Part shown: piece after piece, positions 15,705-24,134 of the stretch | Layout: every line of letters starts with the position of its first letter | How positions within the stretch are numbered: the first letter of the stretch is position 1 | Assembly: GCA_943330855.2 (NCBI GenBank) | Contig: CALQJI020000047.1 | Coordinates: 1 to 40,097, forward strand | DNA length: 40,097 nucleotides | Reading direction: 5' to 3' | Source: Klebsiella pneumoniae | GTDB taxonomy: Bacteria > Verrucomicrobiota > Verrucomicrobiia > Limisphaerales > SXTU01 | Translations under genes and position numbers: made by a program | Notes under the pieces: generated by a model | The model's database searches: none | What the model saw: only the letters and a program-made list of their open reading frames with translations | Told to the model about the DNA's origin: nothing

Positions 15705-17234
15705 TCACAGCACCTTCAGCACAATGCACGTCACGTCGTCCGTCTGCTCGGCGCCGTGGCAGAACTCGCGCACGGCGAGGTAGAGCGCGTCCACGATGCG
15801 CGCGGCGGGTTGGTCGCGGTTCGCCCGCAGCACGTCCAGCATCCGGTCGGTTCCAAACATTTCCTCGCGGGCGCTGAGGGCCTCCTCGATGCCGTCAGTG
15901 AGGAGCAACGCGATTTCGCCCGGCTGCAACTCGATGGGCGGCGCATTGCGATACTCCGTGTTCGGGCGCATCCCGAGCGGGACGCCGGTGCGACGGAGTT
16001 CCATCCGCACGTGGCCGTCGGGGGCGAGCAGATAGCCGGGCGGATGGCCGGCGCTGACGTAGGTGAGGCGGCGGTGCGCGGCGTCCAGGCGGCCTAAGAA
16101 CAACGTGACGAAGCGCTCGTCGCCGATGTCCTCGGCCAGGGCGATGTTCGTGCGCGTAAGCACATCGCCGGGGTCTGCTCGGTTCAGCGCGGCGATGCGC
16201 ACGTAGGCGCGCGTCTCGGCCATGAGCAACGCGGGGCCGATGCCGTGGCCGGTCACGTCGCCGACGACGAGGCCAAGGCCGTTGTCCGCCATCGGAATGA
16301 AGTCGAAGTAGTCGCCGCCCGCCGCCGCCGCCGGGAAGGCCGCGCCCGCGATGTCGAAGCCGGGCAGGTGCGGGGCGGCTTTGGGAAACAGGTGCTGCTG
16401 AATCTCGCGCGCGACGCGGAACTGCTCGGCGTGCTCCAACAGCTCGCGGCGGTTGCGTTCGCGCTCGGTGATGTCGCGGATGAAAGCGACGAAGAGCCGC
16501 TGGCCGCCGAGTTCCACGTCGTTGAAGGCGAGTTCCAGCAAGACTTCGGAGCCGTCGCGTTTCACGCCAGCGGTTTCGAGCGAGTGGCGTTGGGCGGCGG
16601 TCACGATTTGGCCGACCTTCCGATGCAACGTGGTGTCCGAGGACGCGCCGAGCTTCTCCGGCAGGAGCAGTGCGAGATTTTTCCCGACCAGTTCCGCTGA
16701 GGTGTAGCCGAAGACGTTTAGCACTGCCGGGTTCGCGAAGAGAATGTCGCTCTTCGCGTCCAGCAGCAGGATGGCGTCGGGGGCGGTCTCCCACAGGAGG
16801 CGGTAGCGCTGCTCGCTCTCGCGCAGCTCGCTCTCGGCGCGACGGCGGGCGGCGCGACCGGCGGCGTCGCGCAACTCGCGCTCCACGGCGGGCACAAGGC
16901 GCGCGAGGTTGCCTTTCATCAGGTAATCGCTCGCGCCGGACTTCATCGCGGCCACGGCGATGTCTTCGCCGATGCCACCGGAGACGATGATGAAGGGGAG
17001 GTCGAGCTTCGTGGCGAGGAGGAGCTGGAGCGCGAGCGTGGCGTTGAAGCCGGGGAGGTTGTAGTCGGAGAGAACGATGTCCCACGGCTTGTCCGTGAGC
17101 GCGGCGGCCATGTCGTTGGCGGTCTGGACCCGCTCGTAGGTCGTGGCGTAGCCGCCGCGGTCCAGCAGGCGGATGAGCATCTTGGCGTCGAACTCGGAGT
17201 CCTCGACCACGAGGACGCGCAAGGGTGTTTTCAT
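15705..17234 (-). CDS. Response regulator with PAS and SpoIIE/PP2C phosphatase (RsbU-like)
   Basis: A 509-aa cytoplasmic signalling protein. Residues 1-125 form a receiver domain with the acidic pocket VVEDSEFD, phospho-acceptor D57 (IVLSDYNLPGF) and conserved lysine (DYLMKG). Residues about 145-265 form a PAS domain (YRLLWETAPDAILLLDA, VFGYTSAELVGKN). The rest is a PPM/SpoIIE-type serine phosphatase (IAGAAFPAAAAGGDYFDF, GLVVGDVTGHGIGPALLMAE, LLLTDGIEEA). Such proteins usually dephosphorylate an STAS anti-anti-sigma factor in partner-switching control; no STAS or RsbW partner lies in the window. It starts 20 bp after the trpC stop on the same strand, so co-transcription is likely. Confidence 0.92.
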   Translation of the reverse strand: MKTPLRVLVVEDSEFDAKMLIRLLDRGGYATTYERVQTANDMAAALTDKPWDIVLSDYNLPGFNATLALQLLLATKLDLPFIIVSGGIGEDIAVAAMKSGASDYLMKGNLARLVPAVERELRDAAGRAARRRAESELRESEQRYRLLWETAPDAILLLDAKSDILFANPAVLNVFGYTSAELVGKNLALLLPEKLGASSDTTLHRKVGQIVTAAQRHSLETAGVKRDGSEVLLELAFNDVELGGQRLFVAFIRDITERERNRRELLEHAEQFRVAREIQQHLFPKAAPHLPGFDIAGAAFPAAAAGGDYFDFIPMADNGLGLVVGDVTGHGIGPALLMAETRAYVRIAALNRADPGDVLTRTNIALAEDIGDERFVTLFLGRLDAAHRRLTYVSAGHPPGYLLAPDGHVRMELRRTGVPLGMRPNTEYRNAPPIELQPGEIALLLTDGIEEALSAREEMFGTDRMLDVLRANRDQPAARIVDALYLAVREFCHGAEQTDDVTCIVLKVL

Positions 17235-17254
17235 GGCGGTAGCGTAGGGAAAGA

Positions 17255-18058
17255 CTAGCCGCCTAACAACTCCCGCGCTTTCGCCCCGAGGTCGGCTTCG
17301 CGCATGAGCGACTCGCCCACGAGTATGGCGTGTGCCCCGCCGCGCTTGAGGCGCAGCACATCAGCGCGGCTGTGAATGCCGCTCTCGGCCACGAGCAAAG
17401 CGCCGTGGCGCGTGCCGGGGCCCGAGAAGAGCCGCGTGGCGATGCGCTCGGTGGTGGCCATATCCACGGTGAAGGTTTTCAGGTTGCGGTTGTTCACGCC
17501 GATGAGCTGCGCTCCGACGGCGAGGGCGCGCTCCAGCTCGCGCTCGTCATGCACTTCCACCAGCGCGGCCAGGCCGGCCCCGGTGGCGAGTTGGTGGAAT
17601 TCGTAGAGCTGGCGGTCGTCGAGAATCGCGACGATGAGCAGGACGGCGTCCGCGCCCCACTGGACGGCCTCGCGGATTTGCCGGGCATCAATGATGAAAT
17701 CCTTGCGCAGCAGCGGCAGCTCCACAGCCGCGCGGATGGCGGCGAGGTAGTCGAGTGAGCCTTGGAAGAACTTCTCGTCGGTGAGCACAGAGAGGCAACT
17801 CGCGCCAGCGGCTTGATACTCCAAGGCAATCTTCACCGGGTCGAAGTCCGCGCGGATGACGCCCTTGGACGGCGAGGCTTTCTTCACCTCGGCGATGAGC
17901 GCCACATCGCCGTGCCGGGGTTGGCGGAGGGCACCGAAGAAGTCGCGGAGGCCGCGCTGCGTCAGCGCCTCGCGCAACTCGGCGGCGGTCACGGGTTCGT
18001 TCGGAAGCTTGGCGATTTCGAGCCGCTTCTGGGCGACGATGGTGGAGAGGATGGACAA
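17255..18058 (-). CDS. trpC: Indole-3-glycerol phosphate synthase
   Basis: TIM-barrel enzyme of tryptophan synthesis that closes CdRP to indole-3-glycerol phosphate. Family blocks visible are VALIAEVKKASPSKGVI near residue 52, the beta-strand lysine in LLRKDFIID, DAVLLIVAIL, ALVEVHDERELERAL, LIGVNNRNLKTF and LLVAESGIHSRADVLRL. Length 267 aa is normal. The start is a TTG at 18058, fixed by the typical MSIL...IVAxKR N-terminus; no strong Shine-Dalgarno is seen, and a heptamer array begins 9 bp upstream, where the native leader would lie. No other trp gene is present; it sits between prfB and the RsbU-like gene. Confidence 0.95.
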   Translation of the reverse strand: MSILSTIVAQKRLEIAKLPNEPVTAAELREALTQRGLRDFFGALRQPRHGDVALIAEVKKASPSKGVIRADFDPVKIALEYQAAGASCLSVLTDEKFFQGSLDYLAAIRAAVELPLLRKDFIIDARQIREAVQWGADAVLLIVAILDDRQLYEFHQLATGAGLAALVEVHDERELERALAVGAQLIGVNNRNLKTFTVDMATTERIATRLFSGPGTRHGALLVAESGIHSRADVLRLKRGGAHAILVGESLMREADLGAKARELLGG

Positions 18059-18066
18059 GGGGATTT

Positions 18067-18150
18067 GTAATTAGTGCTTAGTAATTAGTAATTAGTAGCG
18101 AGGGGACGTGCCCGGTGCCAAGCGCGGACTAATTATTCAGCACTAATTAC
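18067..18150. repeat. Inverted pair of heptamer arrays, unit TAATTAG
   Basis: The left array (18067-18098) has period 7 with three TAATTAG units and one TGCTTAG variant. The right array (18128-18150), on the other strand, has the same order TAATTAG, variant, TAATTAG. Arms match at 21 of 23 positions, with about 30 bp of unrelated GC-rich sequence between. The element occupies nearly all of the 95-bp gap between prfB (stop 3 bp away) and trpC (start 9 bp away) and is strikingly AT-rich for this genome. Confidence 0.9.
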
Positions 18151-18153
18151 TTC

Positions 18154-19297
18154 CTACTCCTCCTCATCCGGCACGCCCTGCATCCGCTTCGCCGGACACC
18201 CGGCGCGGAGCCAGCCGTTCACGTAGTCGTCCAGCGCACCGTCCATCACGCCTTGGACGTTGCTGGTCTGCACGCCGGTGCGGAGGTCCTTCACCATGCG
18301 GTAGGGTTGGAAAACGTAGCTGCGAATCTGCTGGCCGAAGCCAATCGCCCCCTTCTCGCCGTAGAAACGTTCCATCTCGGACTTCTGCTGGTCCTCGCGG
18401 AGCGCGTAGAGCTTGGCCAGGAGCATCTTCATGCACGTCGCGCGGTTCTGGTGCTGGGAGCGTTGGCCTTGCGACGCGACCACGATGCCGGTGGGCATGT
18501 GCGTGATGCGGACGGCGGTCTCGACCTTGTTCACGTTCTGCCCGCCCTTGCCACCTGAGCGGAAGGTGTCGGTCTTTAGGTCAATCGGGTTGATGACGAT
18601 GTCGCCCGCCTCCTCAATCTCCGCGATGACATCCACGCTGGCGAAGCTGGTGTGCCGGCGCCCGTTCGAGTCGAAGGGCGAGATGCGCACGAGCCGATGG
18701 ACGCCGCGCTCGGCCTTGGCGAAGCCGTAAACGTTCTCGCCCTCGATGGTCATGGTGGCGCTCTTCACGCCGGCGACTTCGCCTTGGAGAATGTCGGTGA
18801 CTTCCACCTTCCAGCCGCGCAGCTCGGCCCAGCGCTGATACATCCGCTGGAGCATATACGCCCAGTCTTGGGCCTCGGTGCCGCCCGCACCGGCGTTGAT
18901 GCTGAGGATGCAGCCGTTCTTATCGTGTGGACCCTTGAGGAGAAAGCTCAATTCCAGTGCGTCGAGGTCCTTGACGAACTTATCGAGGTCGCGCGTGAGG
19001 TCGCGGAGGACGGCGGGCTGGGCTTCGACGGGTTCGGCCTCGCCGAGCTCAACCATCATGCGGAAGTCGTCCATCTGCTTCTCGGCGGCGAGGAGTGGGT
19101 CGAGCTTCTTGCGGAGGCCATTCGCCTCATCAATTGCCTTTTGCGCCTGCTCGCGGTTGTTCCAGAACGACTCCTGCGCCATCACGGAGTCCAGCTCGGC
19201 TAGGCGTTTCTGCGTGCCGGGTAAGTCAAAGAAACCTCCGTAACTGCGCGAGTTTCTCGGCGGTGGCTACTAACTGGACTTTCACTAGGTCAAACAT
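18154..19297 (-). CDS. prfB: Peptide chain release factor 2 (programmed +1 frameshift)
   Basis: Class I release factor for UGA/UAA codons. The peptidyl-tRNA hydrolysis motif GGQ ([12 protein letters not shown]) and the stop-recognition SPF tripeptide (VRISPFDS) are present. The conventional reading frame begins only at 19185, but upstream an ATG at 19297 opens a 23-codon frame ([16 protein letters not shown]...) ending at an in-frame TGA; shifting +1 at CTT-TGA-C joins it to [15 protein letters not shown] and the main frame, giving 380 aa. This is the known autoregulatory arrangement of prfB, so the TGA is not a mutation. The gene is upstream of trpC on the same strand. Confidence 0.95.
19225..19239 (-). 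promoter_or_regulatory. prfB +1 frameshift site
   Basis: On the minus strand GGAGG (19239-19235) is followed after three bases by CTT TGA C (19231-19225). This matches the E. coli RF2 site, where an internal Shine-Dalgarno element a few bases before CUU UGA C pushes the ribosome into the +1 frame when RF2 is scarce. The stop is codon 24, close to codon 26 in E. coli. Confidence 0.93.
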
Positions 19298-19313
19298 GGG
19301 CGGCTAAGGTAGG

Positions 19314-19370
19314 GTGAAAGTGGGAAAGTGGGAAAGTGGGAAAGTGAGAGGCAGCGGCGCTGTCAGCGCC
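19314..19370. repeat. Octamer array GTGGGAAA and adjacent palindrome
   Basis: Positions 19314-19351 hold an 8-bp tandem array (three GTGGGAAA units plus GTGAAA-type ends), directly followed by the palindrome GGCGCTG-T-CAGCGCC at 19356-19370. It lies in the 159-bp region between the divergent prfB and membrane-protein genes. No inverted partner array is seen here. Confidence 0.8.
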
Positions 19371-19456
19371 CCTCACCGCAAGCCACCTCAAAACCACTCG
19401 GCAAACCCGTTGCGCCGTGACAGTGTCAGCCCTCAGTCACGCTTGCCCGCGCGCTC

Positions 19457-20665
19457 ATGTCCACAGCCACGACCCAGTTCACCGACACTTCGAAGAAAGC
19501 CTCCGTCTGCGCCTGCGCCATCCCGTGGCACTTGGTAATCGCGGTGCTGGGGGCGACGTGCATTCCGCTGGGTGTGCTGTGGGACATCTCGTGGCATGAG
19601 AGCATCGGGCGCGACACGTTTTGGACGCCGGCGCACATGGTGATTTACCTCGGCGGCGTCTTGCCGGGGCTGACCTGTGGGTGGCTCGCGCTGCGCACGA
19701 CGTTCTTCGGCACGGAGGCGGAACGCGCGGCGGCGGTGCGGTTCTGGGGGGCGCGCGCACCGCTGGGCGCGTGGATTTCCATCTGGGGCTGTTTCGCGAT
19801 GCTCACCTCCGCGCCGTTCGACGACTGGTGGCACAACACCTACGGCCTCGATGTGCAAATTCTCAGCCCGCCGCACACGGTGCTGGCCATCGGGATGTTC
19901 TGCGTAGCGCTGGGCACGTTGCTGCTCGTGCTCTCGTGGCAGAACCGCGCCGGGCCAGCGCAACGCACGGGCATCGCGCGGCTCTTCGTCTTCATGGTCG
20001 GCATCATGACCACGATGAACTCGGTGTTCGTGATGGAATACAGTTTCCCGAACCAGCAACACACGCTCACTTATTATCTCATCGCCTGCGGGCATTACCC
20101 GGCGCTGCTGGTGGTCGCGGCACGCGCGGCCTCCGTGCCGTGGGGCGCGACGGCTGCCGCCGGAGTTTATCTCGGCATCTACGCACTGATGATTTGGATT
20201 CTTCCGCGCTTCGCCGCGCAGCCGATGCTCGCTCCCATCTACAACCCGGTCACGCACATGGTCGTGCCGCCGTTCCCGATGCTGCTGGTGGTGCCGGCCT
20301 TCGTGATTGATTTGCTGGTGGACTGGGGGAAGCGGCGTGCGGCGAAGAAGCTGCAAGCAATTGTTCCGTGGCACCGCGACTGGCTGCTGGCGCTTGCGCT
20401 GGGCGTCGCGTTCTGTGCGCTCATCTTCGCCGTGCAATGGCCATTCTCCGCGTTCCTGCTGACTCCTGAGGCGGACAACTGGTTCTTCGGCGGGCGCCAG
20501 CACTGGCCTTACAGCTCCAACCCAGGCCCGTGGATGAACTCCTTCTGGCGACTCGACCGCGACCCGGTGACGTGGCGCGGCGTCGCGGGCGCACTGGCGC
20601 TGGCCATCGCGGCGTGTCGCACGGGACTGTGGTTCGGCAACTGGATGCTGAAGGTGCGGCGATGA
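19457..20665 (+). CDS. Unknown polytopic membrane protein rich in His/Trp motifs
   Basis: A 402-aa integral membrane protein with about nine predicted helices. I do not recognise a named family. Striking conserved-looking polar clusters occur near helix ends: WDISWHES...FWTPAH, DDWWHNTYGLDV, LSPPH, and NSVFVMEYSFPNQQH with GHYP. The concentration of His, Trp, Asp and Glu within the membrane region resembles metal- or haem-binding membrane enzymes, but no established motif can be named. The stop overlaps the start of the next gene (ATGA), so the two are translationally coupled and probably form a complex. An octamer repeat array lies upstream. Confidence 0.72.
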   Translation: MSTATTQFTDTSKKASVCACAIPWHLVIAVLGATCIPLGVLWDISWHESIGRDTFWTPAHMVIYLGGVLPGLTCGWLALRTTFFGTEAERAAAVRFWGARAPLGAWISIWGCFAMLTSAPFDDWWHNTYGLDVQILSPPHTVLAIGMFCVALGTLLLVLSWQNRAGPAQRTGIARLFVFMVGIMTTMNSVFVMEYSFPNQQHTLTYYLIACGHYPALLVVAARAASVPWGATAAAGVYLGIYALMIWILPRFAAQPMLAPIYNPVTHMVVPPFPMLLVVPAFVIDLLVDWGKRRAAKKLQAIVPWHRDWLLALALGVAFCALIFAVQWPFSAFLLTPEADNWFFGGRQHWPYSSNPGPWMNSFWRLDRDPVTWRGVAGALALAIAACRTGLWFGNWMLKVRR

Positions 20666-22362
20666 AGGCAGAGCAGCCATCAGCGGTCAGCGGTCAGCGG
20701 TCAGGCGCGATGCGTGCGCCCTGCCGCCGCACTCCATCTTCGCGCCGCTCCTCCTTTGTGCCCTCTGTGCCTCTTTGTGGCTCAATCGGTTTCCTCCTCG
20801 TTGCCCTGTGCTTGTCGCTCACCACGCCCGCTGTGGCGCACATCGGCAGCCCGAACGTCATCTTCGAGGGGCTCGCCGGGCCGCATCCGGTGCGCGTCGT
20901 GGTGCGACCGCCGGAGGTTGTGCCGGGGCTGGCGGAGATTTCCGTGCGCACGCTGGGGCCGGGCGTGACACGCGTGGCGGTGCTGCCGGTGCATTGGAAA
21001 GCCGGCAAGATTGGCGCGCCGCCGCCCGATGTGGCGAAGCTCGTGCGCGGGGAAACGAACCACTTCTCTGCCACGCTCTGGCTGATGACGCCGGGGGCTT
21101 ACAGCATTCAGGTGCAGGTGGAAGGCAGCGGCAGCAGCGGCGAAGTCAGCGTGCCGGTCAACAACATCGCTACGGAGCGAAAGGCGATGGGCGCGGGCTT
21201 CGCAGTGGTGCTGTTGGCGCTCGGCGGGTTCCTCTTCCTCACGGCAGTGAAGCTCGTCGGTGCGGCGTGGGGCGAAGCGGTCTTGGCCCCGGGCGAGGAA
21301 ATCGCACGGCCTGTCCGGCTCCGCGCCGCCTTCGCGATGTTGGGCGGCACATTGCTCTTCGCCGGCATGGTCGTGGGTGGGAAGGCGTGGTGGGATTCGG
21401 TGGACCGCGACTTCCGCACGAACCGTCTCTACCGCCCGCTCCCCGTGCGAACGGAAGTCTTCACCACGAACGGCCAGCCCGTGCTCCGGCTCCACGTGGA
21501 CACGCGCGACGGCGGGCAGCGCTACTGGACACCGCTCACGCCCGACCACGGCAAGCTGATGCACCTCTTCCTCATCCGCGACGAAGAGCCGGACACCTTC
21601 GCGCACCTGCATCCCGTGCAGCGCGACGCGACGACGTTCGAGACGCCCGTGCCGCCGCTCCCGCCGGGGCGTTACTCGGTCATTGCGGAGGTGGCGCATG
21701 AAACAGGTTTCACGCAGACGCTCACGGCCAAGGCGGACTTGCCCGAGCCACCGGAGAACCCGGCGAACTTCACGCGTCGCACTGGCACGAGCGACCCGAT
21801 GTGCGGTGCACCCCTGCGCCGCGCGCCCGGGGACAACTCGGTCACGGCCTTCGACCCCGACGACTCGTGGCACTTCGGCGACCCGCTCCCCGCGAGCACA
21901 CCAAACACCTGCCGCCTGCCCGGCGGTTACGTGATGCAGTGGGAACGGACGAGCGATTTGCAGACGCAGCGCGAGGCTCCGCTGCGCTTCAAGCTACTCA
22001 AGCCCGACGGCTCCCCTGCCCCGCTGGAACCTTACATCGGCATGGCTGGGCACGCGGCGGTGCGACGCGCGGATGGTGGCGTGTTCGCGCACCTGCATCC
22101 AGTCGGGACCATCTCGATGGGGGCGCAAGAAACTTTCCTTCGCCGCGAAACGAAGCGGGAGCAGCAGGACAAAAACGCAGCGCGAGTTGGAACCAAGGAG
22201 ATTCTTTCCACCACCCAAGCAGCACCGCACACCACCAGCCTCACAGACTCAGTTTCGTTTCCCTACGAGTTTCCCAGCGCCGGTCGTTATCGGCTTTGGG
22301 TGCAAATGAAGAGCGAAGGCCGCGTGCTCACCGGCGTCTTCGAGGCCGAGGTGCGGCCGTAG
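20662..22362 (+). CDS. FixH/YtkA-like membrane protein with FAHLHP motifs
   Basis: A protein of about 566 aa from the ATG that overlaps the preceding stop (ATGA). After a hydrophobic segment (GFLLVALCLSLTTPAVAHIG) comes a beta domain, two transmembrane helices (GAGFAVVLLALGGFLFLTAVKL and AAFAMLGGTLLFAGMVVGG) and two FixH/YtkA-like beta regions, each with FAHLHP, plausible metal ligands. The 40-odd residues before the signal segment (QPSAVSGQRSG..., SSFVPSVPLCG) are encoded by a GGTCAGC heptamer array and a 9-bp repeat, so the native start may be an in-frame ATG at 20710 or GTG at 20758 or 20767. The role is unknown; a copper or envelope redox function together with the upstream membrane protein is a guess from motifs. 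Confidence 0.7.
   Translation: MKAEQPSAVSGQRSGAMRAPCRRTPSSRRSSFVPSVPLCGSIGFLLVALCLSLTTPAVAHIGSPNVIFEGLAGPHPVRVVVRPPEVVPGLAEISVRTLGPGVTRVAVLPVHWKAGKIGAPPPDVAKLVRGETNHFSATLWLMTPGAYSIQVQVEGSGSSGEVSVPVNNIATERKAMGAGFAVVLLALGGFLFLTAVKLVGAAWGEAVLAPGEEIARPVRLRAAFAMLGGTLLFAGMVVGGKAWWDSVDRDFRTNRLYRPLPVRTEVFTTNGQPVLRLHVDTRDGGQRYWTPLTPDHGKLMHLFLIRDEEPDTFAHLHPVQRDATTFETPVPPLPPGRYSVIAEVAHETGFTQTLTAKADLPEPPENPANFTRRTGTSDPMCGAPLRRAPGDNSVTAFDPDDSWHFGDPLPASTPNTCRLPGGYVMQWERTSDLQTQREAPLRFKLLKPDGSPAPLEPYIGMAGHAAVRRADGGVFAHLHPVGTISMGAQETFLRRETKREQQDKNAARVGTKEILSTTQAAPHTTSLTDSVSFPYEFPSAGRYRLWVQMKSEGRVLTGVFEAEVRP
20674..20704. repeat. Heptamer array CAGCGGT within gene 5' end
   Basis: Three exact CAGCGGT units, preceded by the variant CAGCCAT and followed by a partial unit, lie 12 bp after the ATGA overlap of the two membrane-protein genes and are translated as part of the second. 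A complementary array is not seen nearby. Confidence 0.85.
20753..20783. repeat. Short 9-bp repeat in coding sequence
   Basis: Imperfect units of the CTTTGTGCC/CTCTGTGCC/CTTTGTGG type follow each other at about 9-bp spacing, inside the same N-terminal coding region as the heptamer array at 20674. Confidence 0.5.
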
Positions 22363-22395
22363 TGTCAGGCTCTTCACCCCAGGAATCAGGCCGCA

Positions 22396-23988
22396 TCACC
22401 CCATCCGCCCTTGCAAAAGGGGACGGCTATCTTTCCCGCCGCGCTGCTTCGCGATGCTGTTGAGGAAACTGACTTGCACGCGGTCGCCATCGAAGCGGCA
22501 CGTCACCCCATCGTAGTGCGCGGTTTCGTAGTAGCGCACGATCCACTCCAGCGTGTTGTCGTCCGCCCACGCGGCGCTGACCGCGACCTTGAAAGGCGTG
22601 CCGGGTTTGGATGCGCCGCCGGAGATGTAGCGCGGCGGCGTGCCGGGCAACGACGTCTCACCGCGCACCCACTGCCCGAGGCCCGCGTGGAGGTCATGCT
22701 CGCCCTGCGCGGTGCGGAGAGTGAGTGAACAGGACTCTTTCTTCCCAAACTGAAACGCGGCGCTCTTCAAGCCCAAGTCATTCGCGTCGAACTGGAAGGT
22801 TTTGCCGCTCAGGCGCGCTGTCGTGGGCGACGAAACTTTGCCCTGTGCCAGCGGCAGCGCCAGTGATGCGAGCGTCTTCTGCAACGTCCCCTGCCCCGCC
22901 GGGTCCGCCGGCAGCGGCTGCGGTTTGAGCGCTGGCAGCAGGTGCTCCCACACGAGATCGAGGATGCCCTGCATATTGGAAGCCTCGGCGTTCATCGCGA
23001 TTACAGCGTCTTGCTCCGGCAGCACGATGGTGAACTGCCCAAACGCGCCGTCGCCCCGGAACGCCTTGTTCTGACTGCGCCAGAACTGGTAGCCGTAACC
23101 CTGCTGCCAGTCGTTCTTCTCCTGCGGTCGGCTCGGCTTGGCCGGCACGGGCTGTTGAATTTTGAACGACGTTGCCTCTGCCACCCACTTCGCCGGGAGA
23201 AGCTGTCGTCCGTTCCACTTGCCTTGCTGCAAGTAAAGCTGGCCGAACTTCGCCAGCGCCTCCGTCGGCACGCTCAAGCCCCAGCCGCCCACGTCCCGCC
23301 CCTGCGGGCACTGCTCCCACGTCGCCCCGGTGATGCCCAGCGGCTCGAAAAGCCGCGGCGTGAGGTAGTGCAGGATGCGTTGCCCCGTCACCTGCTGCAC
23401 AATGGCCGAGCACATATAAGTCGCCCCGCTGTTATACATGAAGACACTGCCCGGCGCGTGCGCCATCGGGGTGGAGAGAAAGGCTTTCACCCAATTCTGC
23501 TCCCGCACCATTGGCTGAGTCGGCTCCTTCTCCTGCCCCGTCGCCATCGCGAGCAAGTCCTTCACTCGCATCGCCGCGAGCGACTCGCTCACCTTCTCCG
23601 GCAGCTCCTTCGGAAAGAACGACACCACGCGATCGTTCAACGTGAGCTTGCCCTCGGCGACGGCCAAGCCGACGGCCGTGGAGGCAAAACTCTTGCTCAT
23701 GGAATAGAGCGTGTGGTTGAACGCCGGCGCGTAAGGCGTCCACCAGCCCTCGCTCACCACGCGCCCGTGCCGCGCGAGCATGAAGCTGTGCAGTTCGTGC
23801 TTGCCCCGCGCGATACCTTCAAGAAACGCGAGCACCCCGGCGCTGGCCGCGCCCTCCGCCTCCGACGTGCTGCGCGGGAGCGAAGAGCCAACCCCAGCAG
23901 GCGCGGCGAAGGAACGGTGGGAAAGCAACCCCACGCCCGCCGCGCCGAGGCTGATTTGTCCAAGAAATGTTCTGCGGTTCGGTGTCAT
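22396..23988 (-). CDS. Tat-exported serine hydrolase, beta-lactamase class C family
   Basis: A protein of about 530 aa with a twin-arginine signal (MTPNRRTFLGQISLGAAGVG) from ATG 23988; the longer frame to 24024 is unlikely because it pushes the signal inward. The catalytic SxxK motif is SMSK in YSMSKSFAST, about residue 96-99, and MYNSGATY supplies the Tyr/Asn motif. These serine hydrolases include esterases, DD-peptidases and beta-lactamases; substrate cannot be inferred. A C-terminal region of about 150 residues (from FQFDANDLGLKSAAF) resembles the lipocalin-like tail of such proteins. It is convergent with the FixH-like gene with only 33 bp between them. Confidence 0.88.
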   Translation of the reverse strand: MTPNRRTFLGQISLGAAGVGLLSHRSFAAPAGVGSSLPRSTSEAEGAASAGVLAFLEGIARGKHELHSFMLARHGRVVSEGWWTPYAPAFNHTLYSMSKSFASTAVGLAVAEGKLTLNDRVVSFFPKELPEKVSESLAAMRVKDLLAMATGQEKEPTQPMVREQNWVKAFLSTPMAHAPGSVFMYNSGATYMCSAIVQQVTGQRILHYLTPRLFEPLGITGATWEQCPQGRDVGGWGLSVPTEALAKFGQLYLQQGKWNGRQLLPAKWVAEATSFKIQQPVPAKPSRPQEKNDWQQGYGYQFWRSQNKAFRGDGAFGQFTIVLPEQDAVIAMNAEASNMQGILDLVWEHLLPALKPQPLPADPAGQGTLQKTLASLALPLAQGKVSSPTTARLSGKTFQFDANDLGLKSAAFQFGKKESCSLTLRTAQGEHDLHAGLGQWVRGETSLPGTPPRYISGGASKPGTPFKVAVSAAWADDNTLEWIVRYYETAHYDGVTCRFDGDRVQVSFLNSIAKQRGGKDSRPLLQGRMG

Positions 23989-24134
23989 GGCCGCGAGGAT
24001 TCCGCTGCGGTGCAGGGATGACAATCCGAAACGCGGTTCGAAAGTCGGAAAACCAGATTCCGTGCGGATGCAAAAGGAGCGGTTCCTCGCACCGCCCGTT
24101 GCGCGTGGACCGTAGCGCAGCCGAAGTGTCCGAG

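Noticed and set aside
19226..19228. In-frame TGA in prfB as a disabling mutation
   Set aside because: The CTT-TGA-C context with GGAGG upstream is the known programmed frameshift.
20530..20661. Upstream extension of the FixH-like gene to 20530
   Set aside because: It would overlap the coding end of the membrane-protein gene by over 130 bp and encodes Arg-rich shadow sequence.
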